64,000 nt of DNA. It comes from Hormiphora californensis. Taxonomy: Eukaryota > Ctenophora > Tentaculata > Cydippida > Pleurobrachiidae. A program made the translations under genes and the position numbers. Location: contig CM035361.1 in assembly GCA_020137815.1 (NCBI GenBank), positions 5,308,960-5,372,959 on the forward strand, read 5' to 3'. The notes below the pieces were generated by a model. The model worked only from the letters and a program-made list of their open reading frames with translations, was not told the origin of the DNA and made no database searches. Positions 30,187-51,107 of this stretch are shown in pieces; position 1 is the first letter of the stretch, and each line of letters opens with the position of its first letter.

Positions 30187-30506
30187 TGATGATTGGAGTG
30201 GGGGCCACTGGGTGACCTCCAGACTGGTCTCGCGTGTGTTAGGGTGGGTTCAGGCATTCAGGAAAACGACGTTGATTCAGGTGTTCAAATCAAATGCTAA
30301 TAAAACAAACGTTTCGACACAACGTGTCCTCATCAGTGTTAAGCTCATCAGTGTTAACACTGATGAGGACACGTTGTGTCGAAACGTTTGTTTTATTAGC
30401 ATTTGATTTGAACACCTGAATCAACGTCGTTTTCCTGAATGCCTGAACCCACCCTAACACACGCGAGACCAGTCTGGAGGTCACCCAGTGGCCCCCACTC
30501 CAATCA
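30187..30506. repeat. Near-perfect long palindrome with hammerhead-like cores
   Basis: Two arms of about 155 bp (30187-30341 and about 30352-30506) are almost exact inverted copies around a short centre containing a second CTCATCAGTGTTAA. Each arm, read away from the centre, carries CTGATGAG, a GACAC/GTGTC hairpin and GAAAC, resembling a hammerhead ribozyme core with one extra G before stem II. Flanks are ATATAT-rich. Confidence 0.85.
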
Positions 30507-31261
30507 TTATATATATGGTTAAAACTTTCAATGCCATATATGGTTAGAGCCATATTAGGTAACGGTCCCCCTGTATTAACAACGTGTATTCTTGCACATG
30601 TGTCTGTGTGTATTATTTGTAGAACCAAGTGTCGCCCCTTTTTGAATCTTTTTAACATCTCAAAATATCCGTGTTTTATATTTGTCCTAAAGATGTTTGG
30701 ATGGGTGTCTCGAACCGCTTTTACACAATTCCCGATCTTTGGTGTGTATATTGGTTACATTGCAACCTATGTGAGATCGATCTCGGTCGCTGCGTGACCT
30801 CGATCCCACTCAGGTATCAATGTGACCAAGTGTGGATAATGGGCCGTGGAATTTAGAAAAGACGACAAGCCCAATCGATCTCAGTTTCGGATTTTGAGCA
30901 TAGAATCAGGGAGATCAGATCAGTTCATCGAATAAAAGTGATATGAGGTCCGATTCGAGACAAAACCATCCAAACATCTTTTTACAAAAAACATGACTGC
31001 AGATGTTACGGATTATGGAACGAAAAAGTTCACAAATTTACATTTTCACATTACTATTCACAATTTTACACTTGCTGTCACTCAATGACGTAATCCTTGT
31101 CAAGATCTGAACACAAAACAATTTACACTATGTACAATCTTGGATCAAAATTATCCACGGTAGATCACGAAATTATGTCTTTTTTCAACCTCTCTCGCTG
31201 CTGCCCCACCACAGGTATAACTATACAATTGTCTCTCTAAAATCTGATATCTCACCACAAT

Positions 31262-31370
31262 CAGGAACCGACCGAATCAGGAAATACTGGCCCCTGATTG
31301 GCTGATAACCAGTCACGTGAGCTAAATAACGAGCTCTGATTGGTTGTTTACTTGGTCCGGTCGGTTCCTG
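31262..31370 (+). mobile_element. CAGGAACC MITE, copy 7 (KIF3B 3'UTR)
   Basis: Full copy 17 bp beyond the KIF3B stop codon; target duplication ACCACAAT/ACTACAAT. Confidence 0.93.
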
Positions 31371-31387
31371 ACTACAATAATATCACA

Positions 31388-41816
<10,429 letters not shown>

Positions 41817-41870
41817 GGCTAGGATGGGAGCGAGAGGGAGAGAAGGGAATAGGGAATTGTTTAGTGAGAC
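41817..41870 (-). promoter_or_regulatory. 3' splice site immediately upstream of KIF3B ATG
   Basis: On the coding strand a branch-like CACTAAAC is followed by a long pyrimidine tract (CCCTTCTCTCCCTCTCGCTC) and CCTAG, then CC and ATG. This is a textbook acceptor, leaving only 2 nt of leader after splicing. Confidence 0.65.
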
Positions 41871-42074
41871 ATCAAAGGGAGCAAAATTGAAGGTCAGGGG
41901 TCAAACTGTTCCATTAGTCAACAGAGAGGGGTATAATGGGAATTGGGGAGGTGGAACTTTTTAACACGGTTTTGGTTTTTAAAGTGGTGAATGATCTACA
42001 CAAAACAATCCAGATATAGAAAAAAAGAAAAACAAATATATATCCACAGGTTGTAAAAAAGAGATTCACTGCAG

Positions 42075-42166
42075 CAGGAACCGACCAATCAGAACTCGTT
42101 ATTTAGGTCACGTGACTGGTTATCAGCCAATCAGGGACCAGTATTTCCTGATTCGGTCGGTTCCTG
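42075..42166 (-). mobile_element. CAGGAACC MITE, copy 12 (PFDN2 3'UTR), 15-bp duplication
   Basis: 92-bp internally deleted copy, flanked by a perfect 15-bp direct repeat AGAGATTCACTGCAG (42060-42074 and 42167-42181), 18 bp after the PFDN2 stop. Confidence 0.92.
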
Positions 42167-42184
42167 AGAGATTCACTGCAGGGT

Positions 42185-43315
42185 TCAGTTCACCAGGACA
42201 CCACTTGAGGCGGGTTTGGCAGCGCCGTCTTTCTTCTCCTTCTCTGGGGCGTCTTCTCCCTTCACCTAAAAAACCGGGGTATTTAACCTAACACCTTTTG
42301 ATTCAGAGAATGGAGTGGCCAAGCATCGCGATAATGGGGACCGGATTTACCAGCACCCTGATTTAACCCTTACCCCCGAGCATTCAGCATCGCGATAATG
42401 GGTTGGTTACGAAGTATTACCCCTCTGTGGGCCATAACAGACGGGTAGCCCTTCAATGAAGTACAAACCTTGATTCCATGTTTCTCCTTATAATCCATGA
42501 GTTCCTTAGATTTCACTTCCAAACTCTTCTCCAGACTGTTGATAAGGGAGGTAATTTTGGAGTTGTTGTTTTGGAGGTTCGGCTTAACCTGTTGAACTGT
42601 CCTCTCTACCAAAACTCCACCCACGAGCTGGTAACATCTGGAGAGAAAGAGAGAGTTGGAAGGAGAAGTGGAATCGGAAACAATTGGGAAAACTTTAGCG
42701 GGAAGATATATGTAGTTGCACAAAGCTTGTCTTGGTTAACAATTTCCAAATGTTGCAAAAGATAATTTGGGTGACAAGTCCCATGTTCACAGTAAACAGT
42801 TGTAGTACATGTTAATATAGTGAACAGAACTTACTTTCTGGAAGGATCTTTAACTTCATTCAAAGCATCAAGGACCAATTTGTGCTCCGATTCATCAACT
42901 TTTAGCTCGCTGACTTTCTGGGCGATCATTCGCTGCTCCTGCATGAATTATAGCGGATTATGTTTGCAGCAGAAAGAAACAGTTGTTTTGGAAATATAAA
43001 TCCGCTGCCCATCCGAGGCCTGTATACGGGAACTAAATACAAACCAAAAGACGGGTGAAATGCCTGGCTAACCGATCATTTTTTATAGGTTTCTAACAGG
43101 AACCGACCGAATCAGGAAATACTGGTCCCTGATTGGCTGATAACCAGTCACGTGAACTAAATAATGAGTTCTGATTGGTTGTTTACTTGTTTCGGTCGGT
43201 TCCTGGTTTCTAAGTGTCATTGTCTGAAAAGAAGAAACAAACTAACCTGTCGGAGTTTGTTGAATTGTTGAAGGATTACTTCCTGAGCTTTCTTTTTCTG
43301 CATATCAGCCGACAT
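42185..43315 (-). CDS. PFDN2: Prefoldin subunit 2
   Basis: Beta-type subunit of the hexameric prefoldin co-chaperone that delivers nascent actin and tubulin to CCT in the cytosol. Exons 43247-43315, 42835-42938, 42469-42637 and 42185-42265 give 140 residues (human 154) in closed phase. The helix MQKKKAQEVILQQFNKLRQ opens the protein. The central hairpin CYQLVGGVLVERTVQQVKP is the PFDN2 signature, followed by the second coiled-coil helix and the tail SSGVLVN, matching the human C-terminus. It lies 368 bp downstream of SRP9-side sequence and upstream of KIF3B on the same strand. A MITE sits 18 bp after the stop and another in intron 1. Confidence 0.96.
43097..43205 (+). mobile_element. CAGGAACC MITE, copy 13 (PFDN2 intron 1)
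   Basis: Full copy about 41 bp from the donor of PFDN2 exon 1; target duplication GTTTCTAA. Confidence 0.93.
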
Positions 43316-43345
43316 AGCTATTCTACTGTGCAATTAGATTAGTGT
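43316..43345 (-). promoter_or_regulatory. 3' splice site upstream of PFDN2 ATG
   Basis: CACTAATCTAATTGCACAG ends 10 nt before ATG, and TAGAATAG gives another AG 2 nt before it. It is about 200 bp downstream of the SRP9 poly(A) signal. Confidence 0.45.
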
Positions 43346-43543
43346 TACTTTGATAGATGAACGTACATTAAATGTTTATATCAATGTGGTAGTAGACCAA
43401 GAGATTTAATAGTTTGTATCTGGTTAGATTTCCAATAGCTTTAGAGAGTTCTGAAAAGTCCCAGCAGCGTTATCAAATGCCGCCGTTGAGCGAGACATTA
43501 CTAGCTAGAAAATAGGGGTCATAATTAGGAATCAAAATTAAAT

Positions 43544-43549
43544 TTTATT
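43544..43549 (-). terminator. SRP9 poly(A) signal
   Basis: AATAAA on the minus strand, 112 nt after the SRP9 stop. Confidence 0.5.
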
Positions 43550-43660
43550 CAGGGAAAACGAGAAAATCTAACAGTGATATTAAAGGTTTAGAACGTATGT
43601 AAAATGTTACGGTTAAATTCCACACAACAACGATTAAAATACAATATCATACAATCCAGG

Positions 43661-44438
43661 CTAACTCTTTGTCACCATATGACGCATCAACATACTGTTC
43701 AATTTTTCTAATTTTTTGGCATCCTGTCCCTGATCAGACATGAACTTGATGACGAGGGCGTTGTTGGTCACCTTTAACACCTGAAATGATAGAAAATATT
43801 GAAAAGGGGGGACTTTTAAAGGTTGACAAGATACCTAAAACTTTTCGTATATCGTCTTATTTTGATTTATCATTAATTTTCAGCATTTTTTCAGAATTTT
43901 TTGTCGGCTAGAAATATGTGCAAAATAGGGGGTCTACTGACAAATGAGTGTGCCTTTTTTAAAATTGATAACGTAATATCTCCGGTTCCTGATGAGATAC
44001 AGAAACCGTTTTGGTAGCGTTGGAAAGGTCTTATTGAGACCAATCCAACGCAACCAAGATCAAGTCTTTATCTTTTGAGGAACCGGAAACGTGAATTTCA
44101 ATTTGCGAGACGCAGTGAGTGTGCCCAGTAAAACCAGTGCTGACAATATCGGTAGACCCCCTATTTCGAATTTTTTTCTAGCCGACAAAAAATTCTGAAA
44201 AAATGCTGAAAATTAATGATAAATCAAAATAAGACGATATACGAAAAGTTTTAGGTATCTTGTCAACCTTTAAGGTTTAAACAGTACATCAGGATTAAAT
44301 GAAGTTGAGAAAACCCACCATTTTCCCATCGCAGTGTCGATATTTCATTGTATATTTGAATGCTGATGGTTCATCAAGGTATAACTGCTCCGAGGCAGCG
44401 TAAAAATCTTCCCAGTTATCAAAATAAGACTTTCGCAT
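43661..44438 (-). CDS. SRP9: Signal recognition particle 9 kDa protein
   Basis: Binds the Alu domain of SRP RNA with SRP14 and mediates translational arrest. Two exons, 44319-44438 and 43661-43780, encode 79 residues (human 86). The N-terminus has the WEDFYAASEQLYLDEP motif, then KYRHCDGK, and the second exon gives VTNNALVIKFMSDQGQDAKK and LMRHMV, aligning with SRP9 end to end. GT-AG borders are good. The 538-bp intron holds a foldback element. AATAAA lies 112 nt after the stop (43544-43549). Confidence 0.95.
43816..44275. repeat. Foldback element in the SRP9 intron
   Basis: Arms of about 120 bp starting AAAGGTTGACAAGATACC are mirrored at the right end. The centre carries a degenerate GGTTCCTGATGAGATA-type repeat also seen at 45430-45560. 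Confidence 0.9.
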
Positions 44439-44475
44439 GGTTGTGAGTGGCTGATGAGAGCAGAGAAAGTAGCAA
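44439..44475 (-). promoter_or_regulatory. 3' splice site upstream of SRP9 ATG
   Basis: On the coding strand CTACTTTCTCTGCTCTCATCAG is a strong polypyrimidine-AG acceptor, ending 12 nt before ATG. Confidence 0.6.
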
Positions 44476-46253
44476 AAATTTTGGCTCGGATCTCAAAAAT
44501 TTACCGACAGCGACCGGGAGGAAAACGTTAAAATCTGGGTGCCTTTCATTGCTAACAATTCGTAGTTTTGGCGCGCGCGACGGGTTAGGGCTATCCGTTA
44601 GGGTCTGGTTAGGGTTTGGTTTGGGGTTATCGGTTAGGGCTATCGATTCTCTAACTGATACCGTTTAGTTTACTCAAATCGGCCATGTGGTTCCATGGCT
44701 ATAGCCGTTTGAAAAAAGTCGGTCTAAGTATACTCTTTTGGTAGCGCGCACCTGTAAACAGGCTGCAAGGCATCCAGATTAAACTCCATTTTTTTTCAAC
44801 TGTTCACCCCCCAAAGTCGTGCGCGGAAGTGTTTTGCGCGTTTATCACATGTTAACGTGTAGCGCGCACAGCGTAAATTGAAATATCGCACGCGCACGAG
44901 TTGAGGGGTGAACAGTTGAATAAAAATGGACTTTATACTCCATTTTTTTTCAACTGTTCACCCCCCAAAGTCGTGCGCGGAATTGTTTTGCGCGTTTATC
45001 ATATGTTAACGTGTAGCGCGCGCCACAAAAGTTTTAAATTTCAGTTTTTGGGTGAACAGTTGAAAAAAAATGGACTTTTTGGAATGCGCTGCAGCCCCCT
45101 CATGCGCGCACCCCCGCAACGAGGGGACTGGAGGGAATGCCGCGCGCGCGTTTGGCCTGATCCCGGCTGGGTCGAAGATAACTTTGCGGTCGAAAAAACG
45201 GCGGTGCTTATAACTTTGGCTCCTGAAGTCCGTTTGACTTGATTCTTTCACCAGTTGTTAGATCTGACGATTATCTACCTTGCTGTTTTTGAAAGAAGTT
45301 AATTGGACTTAAGGAGGCTGAGCAATAGCCGTTGAAAGATGGGTTGTTTTCAAAAAGTGACGTCACAGATTCTTGCAGGGACACCTTTTTTAAAATTTCA
45401 TTCAAATTTTGATTTTACCGCACTCGATTTTGCGGAGTTTGGTTCATATCTCCTGTTCCTGATAAGATAGAGACCTGAAACCGGTTGCATTTGAAAGCTG
45501 TTATCTTCCTCTTTCCAACGCTACCAAAACGATTTCTGTACCTTATCTGGAACCGGAGATATGATTGATTATGTATTCCCCCCTAGCGCGGTATTCCCTC
45601 CAGGCCCCTTATATTATATTATAAGGGGCCTGCAACGTATGCCAAATGGACTTTATAACCGCGCCCCGACGGGCGCGATTATAATCTGGGTGCCTTGCAG
45701 CCTGTTTACAGGTGCGCGCTACCAAAAGAGTATACTTAGACCGACTTTTTTCTAACGGCTATAGCCATGGAACCACATGGCCGATTTGAGTAAACTAATA
45801 CAAATACAAATACAAATATACATTTATTGTCCGCTTTTCATTGTTCATATTTTAAAGAACAACACGAGTTCTGTTAGGTCTTGACTACTTGCATCACTTG
45901 GTGCGGACTTCGTCTCACTAACTCTCGTTTCAAAAGCGGTTAGTTATATACCAAGGATTTCCAGATGTTATTTCAAGATGATATTTTTCTGAAGGTAGGT
46001 CTTGTTAGTTAAACGATATTTAAATCGGATGATGAAATATATAATACTGTCTCTGCTTACTGCAGATTGATAAGATATGCTCTTGGATCTAGGGATCCAG
46101 AAATAAATACTTTAGCACCAGGGCTTTAGCCCTTAAACAATCGATACTGTCTTATACAACCTGGGTGAGGACTGATGATCCGACTACTTCACCTGTAGGA
46201 GAACCAAGGAGCGGGAGAGAAGTCATACTCGTTGTAGCCTGCATCTCACCACA

Positions 46254-46570
46254 CTGGCTGTACTTCTATAAGTAAAGCCCATCACACTCCACTGCACCAC
46301 ACCATACCGACTGTACTTCTATAAGTAAAGCCCAACACACTCCACTGCACCACACCATACTGGCTGTACTTCTATAAGTAAAGCCCAACACACTCCACTA
46401 CACTACACCATACTGGCTTCACTTCTTTAAGTAAAGCCGAACACACTCCACTGCACTACACCATACTGGCTGCACTTCTATAAGTAAAGCCCAACACGCT
46501 CCACTGCACTACACCATACTGGCTGCACTTCTATAAGTGAAGCCCAACATGCTCCACTGCGCAACATCTC
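46254..46570. repeat. 53-bp tandem repeat, six copies, in the LINE 3'UTR
   Basis: Units contain TACTTCTATAAGTAAAGCCC, spaced exactly 53 bp. Confidence 0.92.
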
Positions 46571-46696
46571 ACTGGAACCCTTCCACCCCATACCCCCAAT
46601 TTTGGTGTCCATTTATAATTTATATCCCCCTTTTTTCTTTGCCCCTTTTTTGTTGTCTTTTTTTTTTTCTTTTTTTTTTTTTTGGATCTTTTCTGC

Positions 46697-46702
<6 letters not shown>

Positions 46703-46741
<39 letters not shown>
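46703..46741. repeat. Poly(T) run in the LINE 3'UTR
   Basis: About 39 consecutive T on the plus strand, flanked by further T-rich sequence. Confidence 0.9.
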
Positions 46742-46742
<1 letters not shown>

Positions 46743-46968
46743 ATTTTTTAACCCAGGCTCTTTTTTTACCGAGTTCTGGAGATCCGTCACATAAAAAGAA
46801 CAAGTATTAAATATAAATTAGTAAGAAAGACCAGTTTAGAAAGAGTGAGTGAAAAGAGTACTGGTCGTTCTAACTTCGCAGTATCACACTCTAATTCGGG
46901 ATCCTCAACTCTCTCTCATCTCTCTACCACAATTCTCATAGTATAAATTGTCTTCACACATTGTTTTT

Positions 46969-49824
46969 TTAGCACTCGTATGCCTTTCGGAAGAAGTGGG
47001 TTTTCAGGTTGGATTTGAATGATGTGATGGATGAGCTTTCCCGAAGAGAAGAAGGTAAGCTATTCCATATTTCCGGAGCAGCGACACTAAACGCACCTTT
47101 ACTCGAACAATATCTGGCATAGTTCTTGTCAAGTAAGGTCTTGTCAGCATCCCTTCGTAGACTTTTTAACTTCGGTTGACGGAGTGTTATCATCTTCGAT
47201 AGGTAAGGTGGGGCTATACCATTCAGTGTTTTGTATGTCAGTAGACACAACTTATACTGCACTCTTTCTCGAACGGGTAGGAAATGAAGCTGTTTGCGAA
47301 GGTTTGTGGTGCCTTGGTAGAGGCGTTGTCCAAAGACGAAACGGGCTGCAGAGTTTTGAATCTTCTGTAATCGACCTATGTCTTTGGCAGAAGAACCAGC
47401 AAGGAGGCTGTTACAGTAGTCCAGTCTGCTGTGTATTAAACTGTTAACGAGTTTGACTTTCAGATTAACACCCAACATTCTGTGGATTTTCCAAAGATTC
47501 ATAAGGGCTAGTTGACACGTCCTTACGGTTCTGGATACGTGACCAGATAGGGAGAGCTCTGAGTCCAGAAATACACCAAGGTTCCTTACTAGTGTAAGTG
47601 GCTTTGTAGATTCATGGTTGCTCATCGTTTGAAGGCTTTCAGGGTTTTCTGTTTTATCATGTTTGTTGTTTAACACGATTATTTCAGTTTTGCTGGGGTT
47701 GAGTCTGAGGAAGTTCTTGGACATCCACGCTTTGATGTGGTTTAAGCAACCCTGCAGTTTCGTCTCGAGGTCTAGGAGAGAATCGTTGCTGAAAGAAACA
47801 TACAACTGAGTATCGTCAGCATAGAGCTCCACCATCAGTCCATAGTGCCTAGCAATACTTTCCAACTCTTTTGTGTACAGAATGAACAACAGTGGTCCAA
47901 GTATAGAGCCCTGTGGCACTCCGATGTTGATGGCTAAGGGCGAGGATGTAGAGGTCTCAATTTTCACAGAAGCTTTCCTATCTTTGAGGTAGGAGGCAAA
48001 CCATTCAAGGGCAGTACCTTCAACGCCATAATTCCTCCTCAGTTTCCCAAGTAACAATTCATGGTTAATCGTGTCGAAGGCAGCACTGAGGTCTAGCAAT
48101 ACAAGTACCGCCTTCGACTTCGTGTCTGTAATTAGAAGAAGATCATTCACTACTTTTACCAGTGTGGTCTCGGTGCTATGATGTTTCCGGTACGCCGATT
48201 GAACTCCTGGAAACAGTTCGTTCGTCTCAAGGTGCTCCGTAAGCTGTATAGACGCACATTTTTCAATTAGCTTGGATATAAAAGCTAAGTTGGATACCGG
48301 TCTGTAGTTATTTAGTTCTTCCGGGCTTCCTTTCTTCTTGAACGAGGGTCGAATCAGTGATTGCTTCAGCTGTTCAGGAACTAAACCTTCTTGTAGGCTT
48401 TTGTTGACAATGTCAGAGATAAGAGGAAGTAACTTCGGGAGAACACCTACGAGTTTGCTGGTAGGGATAGGATCGAGATCACAGTGCTTTTTCTCCATAG
48501 ATTGAATTATAGCACTGAGTTCCTCTTCAGTTACTTTACGGAAGGATGAAAATGTGGCACCAGTGTAGTCAGTTTGTGGTAGTTCTGGCAATGGTTCAGA
48601 TTGTTCGTTTTCAACTCTGATCGTCTCGTAGATATCCTCGATTTTCGATTTGAAGAAAGTGCCAAAGTTTTCTGCTGTTTCACTCGAAGAATTCCCGTTA
48701 GGAAGCTCCTGTGGGATCTTGTCTTTTCCCAGTAGTTTGTTGATTAACCCACTGACAGCAGCTGGATCATCAGCCACGTAGTCAAGCTTTCCACGATAGA
48801 AATTTATCCTGGTTTTCATGAGAAATCTGGATGTTTCTTTCATAGCTTTATTCAGAGCTGTTCTAGCTTCTTTGTGTTCTTCTTTCTTCGTGGAGTCTTT
48901 CAAGGTCGTCTTCAGAGCTCTTTCTCGTGTCCTGCGGGAGGTTTTAGCTTCCTCACATAGAGTATCATACCAAGGTGGGTGATCCGAGTCTTTAATAACC
49001 TTTTCCTGTAGTGGAGCTATCTCATCCCGTATTTCTCGAAGTGAGACGTTGTACAGGTTGAGACACCCTTCCAGTGTAGAGGGACGTGGACTTGACATCA
49101 GCGGTGACTCATCTATTTTCATAGATAGGACCTCAACGGTGAGCTTTTTCATGTTTCTGCACAGAACAGCTTTTCTTTCTCGCTGAATTGGTTTTCCGAC
49201 GTGTAAGTAGAATGTGACAGCATAATGGTCAGAAACAGAGGACTTTGCAACCTCGACTGCACTAATCCTAGGGGAAGCTTCATCATCTCTGCTGATCACC
49301 AAGTCCAGTGTACCGCCACTTTCGTGAGTTGGATCTTCAACATGCTGTGTCCATCGCTCATCCACAAGCAAATCACGGAAGGAGTTCGAAGTATGGTCAT
49401 CGTCATCCTCAGTATGGATATTGAAATCGCCCAAAATAACAGGGTGTCCACTGAGGCCGTTTAGTGACGATATGTATTCTTCGAATTCTGCCAAGAACTC
49501 CCTCTTGGAAGAGGATGGAGGTCTGTATACCACAACCAATCTAGTTTTCTGAAGATGCCCGCCTTCGATCGTAGCTTCGATACATTCAAAAGTTGTTGGT
49601 TTGTTCTTAGTCTTGATAGGTATTACACGTAATGCTTTCCTCGCTAAGATAGCAACGCCGCCTCCTCTTGCCCCTCTTGCCGAACTATAGAGATTGTATC
49701 CTAGTTCTTTCATCAGTGCAGGGGTGACTACATCACCGTCTTCTAGCCAGGTTTCTGTCAAACCGAGTACGTCAAGGTCAAGATCGCAGCACGCCCCGTA
49801 GATTTCACCAAGCTTGTTGTTCAT
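46969..49824 (-). CDS. LINE ORF2: endonuclease and reverse transcriptase
   Basis: A 951-residue uninterrupted frame. The N-terminal endonuclease/exonuclease/phosphatase domain has LTETWL, ARGGGVAIL, VVYRPPSS, ILGDFNIH and SDHYAV. The reverse transcriptase has NNYRPVSNLAFISKLIEK, the catalytic Asp in LDLSAAFDTINHE, GVPQGSILGPLLFILY and YADDTQLY. The C-terminal tail has EIWNSLPSSLRE and SFKSNLKTHFFRKAY, as in CR1/L2 elements. The frame is open further upstream (LKYGNLNCRS before the first Met) and overlaps the ORF1 end by some 50-60 nt, so translation may start by reinitiation or frameshift. Confidence 0.96.
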   Translation of the reverse strand: MNNKLGEIYGACCDLDLDVLGLTETWLEDGDVVTPALMKELGYNLYSSARGARGGGVAILARKALRVIPIKTKNKPTTFECIEATIEGGHLQKTRLVVVYRPPSSSKREFLAEFEEYISSLNGLSGHPVILGDFNIHTEDDDDHTSNSFRDLLVDERWTQHVEDPTHESGGTLDLVISRDDEASPRISAVEVAKSSVSDHYAVTFYLHVGKPIQRERKAVLCRNMKKLTVEVLSMKIDESPLMSSPRPSTLEGCLNLYNVSLREIRDEIAPLQEKVIKDSDHPPWYDTLCEEAKTSRRTRERALKTTLKDSTKKEEHKEARTALNKAMKETSRFLMKTRINFYRGKLDYVADDPAAVSGLINKLLGKDKIPQELPNGNSSSETAENFGTFFKSKIEDIYETIRVENEQSEPLPELPQTDYTGATFSSFRKVTEEELSAIIQSMEKKHCDLDPIPTSKLVGVLPKLLPLISDIVNKSLQEGLVPEQLKQSLIRPSFKKKGSPEELNNYRPVSNLAFISKLIEKCASIQLTEHLETNELFPGVQSAYRKHHSTETTLVKVVNDLLLITDTKSKAVLVLLDLSAAFDTINHELLLGKLRRNYGVEGTALEWFASYLKDRKASVKIETSTSSPLAINIGVPQGSILGPLLFILYTKELESIARHYGLMVELYADDTQLYVSFSNDSLLDLETKLQGCLNHIKAWMSKNFLRLNPSKTEIIVLNNKHDKTENPESLQTMSNHESTKPLTLVRNLGVFLDSELSLSGHVSRTVRTCQLALMNLWKIHRMLGVNLKVKLVNSLIHSRLDYCNSLLAGSSAKDIGRLQKIQNSAARFVFGQRLYQGTTNLRKQLHFLPVRERVQYKLCLLTYKTLNGIAPPYLSKMITLRQPKLKSLRRDADKTLLDKNYARYCSSKGAFSVAAPEIWNSLPSSLRESSSITSFKSNLKTHFFRKAYEC

Positions 49825-49835
49825 CGATCTGCAGT

Positions 49836-50262
49836 TTAGATTGCCGTATTTGAGAGCAAGGTGCTGCGTTGACGGTAGTTTTTTGACATACGATCATAGT
49901 GCTCTTTGTACGTTGGGCATTTAGATGAGCCAGCATGGTGAGGTTTAACATCTGAGGAGAGTCCTGAATTGTTGATACAGTTTTTACAGCAGTGTTTCTC
50001 AGTGTCCTCTTTCAGTGAACAGCTTTCAGTAGAATGTTCCTCTGCACAATACATACATGTCGCTGGATGGGATTTCTTCGGGCATTTATCAGGGTAGTGG
50101 CCGAGGGCTTGGCAGTGAGGACATCTCTTGATGTGTACGCGATGAGACACTCTAACGGAGGACATTTGGAAGAAGACCCTTCCGTCAGCCATTAGCTTGT
50201 CCTTCAGTTGTACTGGCAGTTTCAAGACTACTGTGGCTAGATCCGGGTCCGCCGAGGAAGAA
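49836..50262 (-). CDS. LINE ORF1 C-terminal part, 5' truncated
   Basis: Nucleic-acid-binding ORF1 remnant. The open frame enters from the truncated 5' end (DPDLATVVLKLP) and carries CCHC-type zinc knuckles (CPHCQALGHYPDKC, CMYCAEEHSTESC), then CCKNC and a TAA at 49836. The first in-frame start after truncation is not meaningful. Confidence 0.85.
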
Positions 50263-50418
50263 AACGGTATCAGTTAGAGAATCGATAGCCCTAACCGATA
50301 ACCCCAAACCAAACCCTAACCAGACCCTAACGGATAGCCCTAACCCGTCGCGCGCGCCAAAACTACGAATTGTTAGCAATGAAAGGCACCCAGATTTTAA
50401 CGTTTTCCCGCCCCGACC

Positions 50419-51107
50419 GGGATTTCAAGTTTGAAACTTTTTCTTTTGAAAAAGATGAGCCGCGCGGCTCAATGCAGGAAAGACTTTCTTAAAATCGCGC
50501 GTTACATATTTTGCTGTGTAGTTATTTTGATAAATTCACATTTGGCGCGCGCTGAAGCTCGAAATCCAAAACACGAAAATCAAAACTTTTTTCATCCACT
50601 TTTCGCAAATTTTTCACAGCTTCTTTTCCTGCCGTCGTTTCACCAGCTGTTGTGTCAAAGTCAGTTAAGTCGTACATAATTATTACTTCCTTGATTGATA
50701 CTTATTCTTCATTAAATGTGCAGTTTATAGTCTAAGGTTTCATTTTTTGTATTTTCGCCTGACGCCGCCGGCCTCCCTTTGCCGGTTTCCCTACCCCCGA
50801 GCATCCCGCTAAATCGGGCTCCGACTGTATCTTATATTGACTCTGATAAATAATGATTAATCTTCAAACGGTTGCCCAATGCTTGTGACTTTTGGTATGA
50901 ACTTCGACCGACGGACGACGGTGTACTTTGGAAAAGTTACAAATGCTTATTTCTAGAGCGGACTCAGCCCTCAGCCCTTTGGGCTGGGAGTTAGGAGTTG
51001 TGATATGTTTTGAAATTCAAAACTTACCAAAATCCGTTTGAAATATACCAATTTTTAATTTCTTCAATCGATATCTGATCCTCGTCAATTCAATAGTCAC
51101 ATGAATC
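50419..51107. other. Upstream region of the MTSS-like gene
   Basis: Contains a solo pogo-like end near 50790-50830 (CTAAATCGGGCTCCGACTGTA). No other feature recognised. Confidence 0.5.

Larger units (their letters stand above)
28593..31387. other. Repeat-rich intergenic region
   Basis: Between the unknown plus-strand gene and KIF3B. It holds a duplicated 35-bp word with GTGAGTGTCACGTGCTGCCC (28740-28800), (GT)n tracts, three MITE copies and a long palindrome. No gene found. Confidence 0.6.
45798..50262 (-). mobile_element. Non-LTR retrotransposon, CR1/L2-like, 5' truncated
   Basis: The 4465-bp insertion is precisely delimited by the interrupted arm of the host element, with essentially no target-site duplication. 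Its 3' end is a short (ATTTGT)n tail at 45798-45820. A six-unit 53-bp repeat and T-rich tracts lie in the 3'UTR. The 5' end cuts into ORF1. The intact EN-RT frame indicates recent activity. Confidence 0.92.
44516..50418. mobile_element. Long-TIR element split by a LINE
   Basis: Left arm 44516-44795; right arm in two parts, 45682-45797 and 50263-50418, inverted relative to the left. Arms contain CGGTTAGGGCTATCGATTCT and GCGCGCGACGGGTTAGGG. The interior (44796-45681) has a tandem copy of CAACTGTTCACCCCCCAAAG and several CGCG-rich words. No transposase frame is seen. The right arm is interrupted between GTAAACTA and AACGGTAT by the LINE. Confidence 0.88.

Noticed and set aside
44447-44668. Telomere-like GGTTAGGG words
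   Set aside because: Irregular spacing inside the arms of a TIR element. Not a telomeric (TTAGGG)n array.
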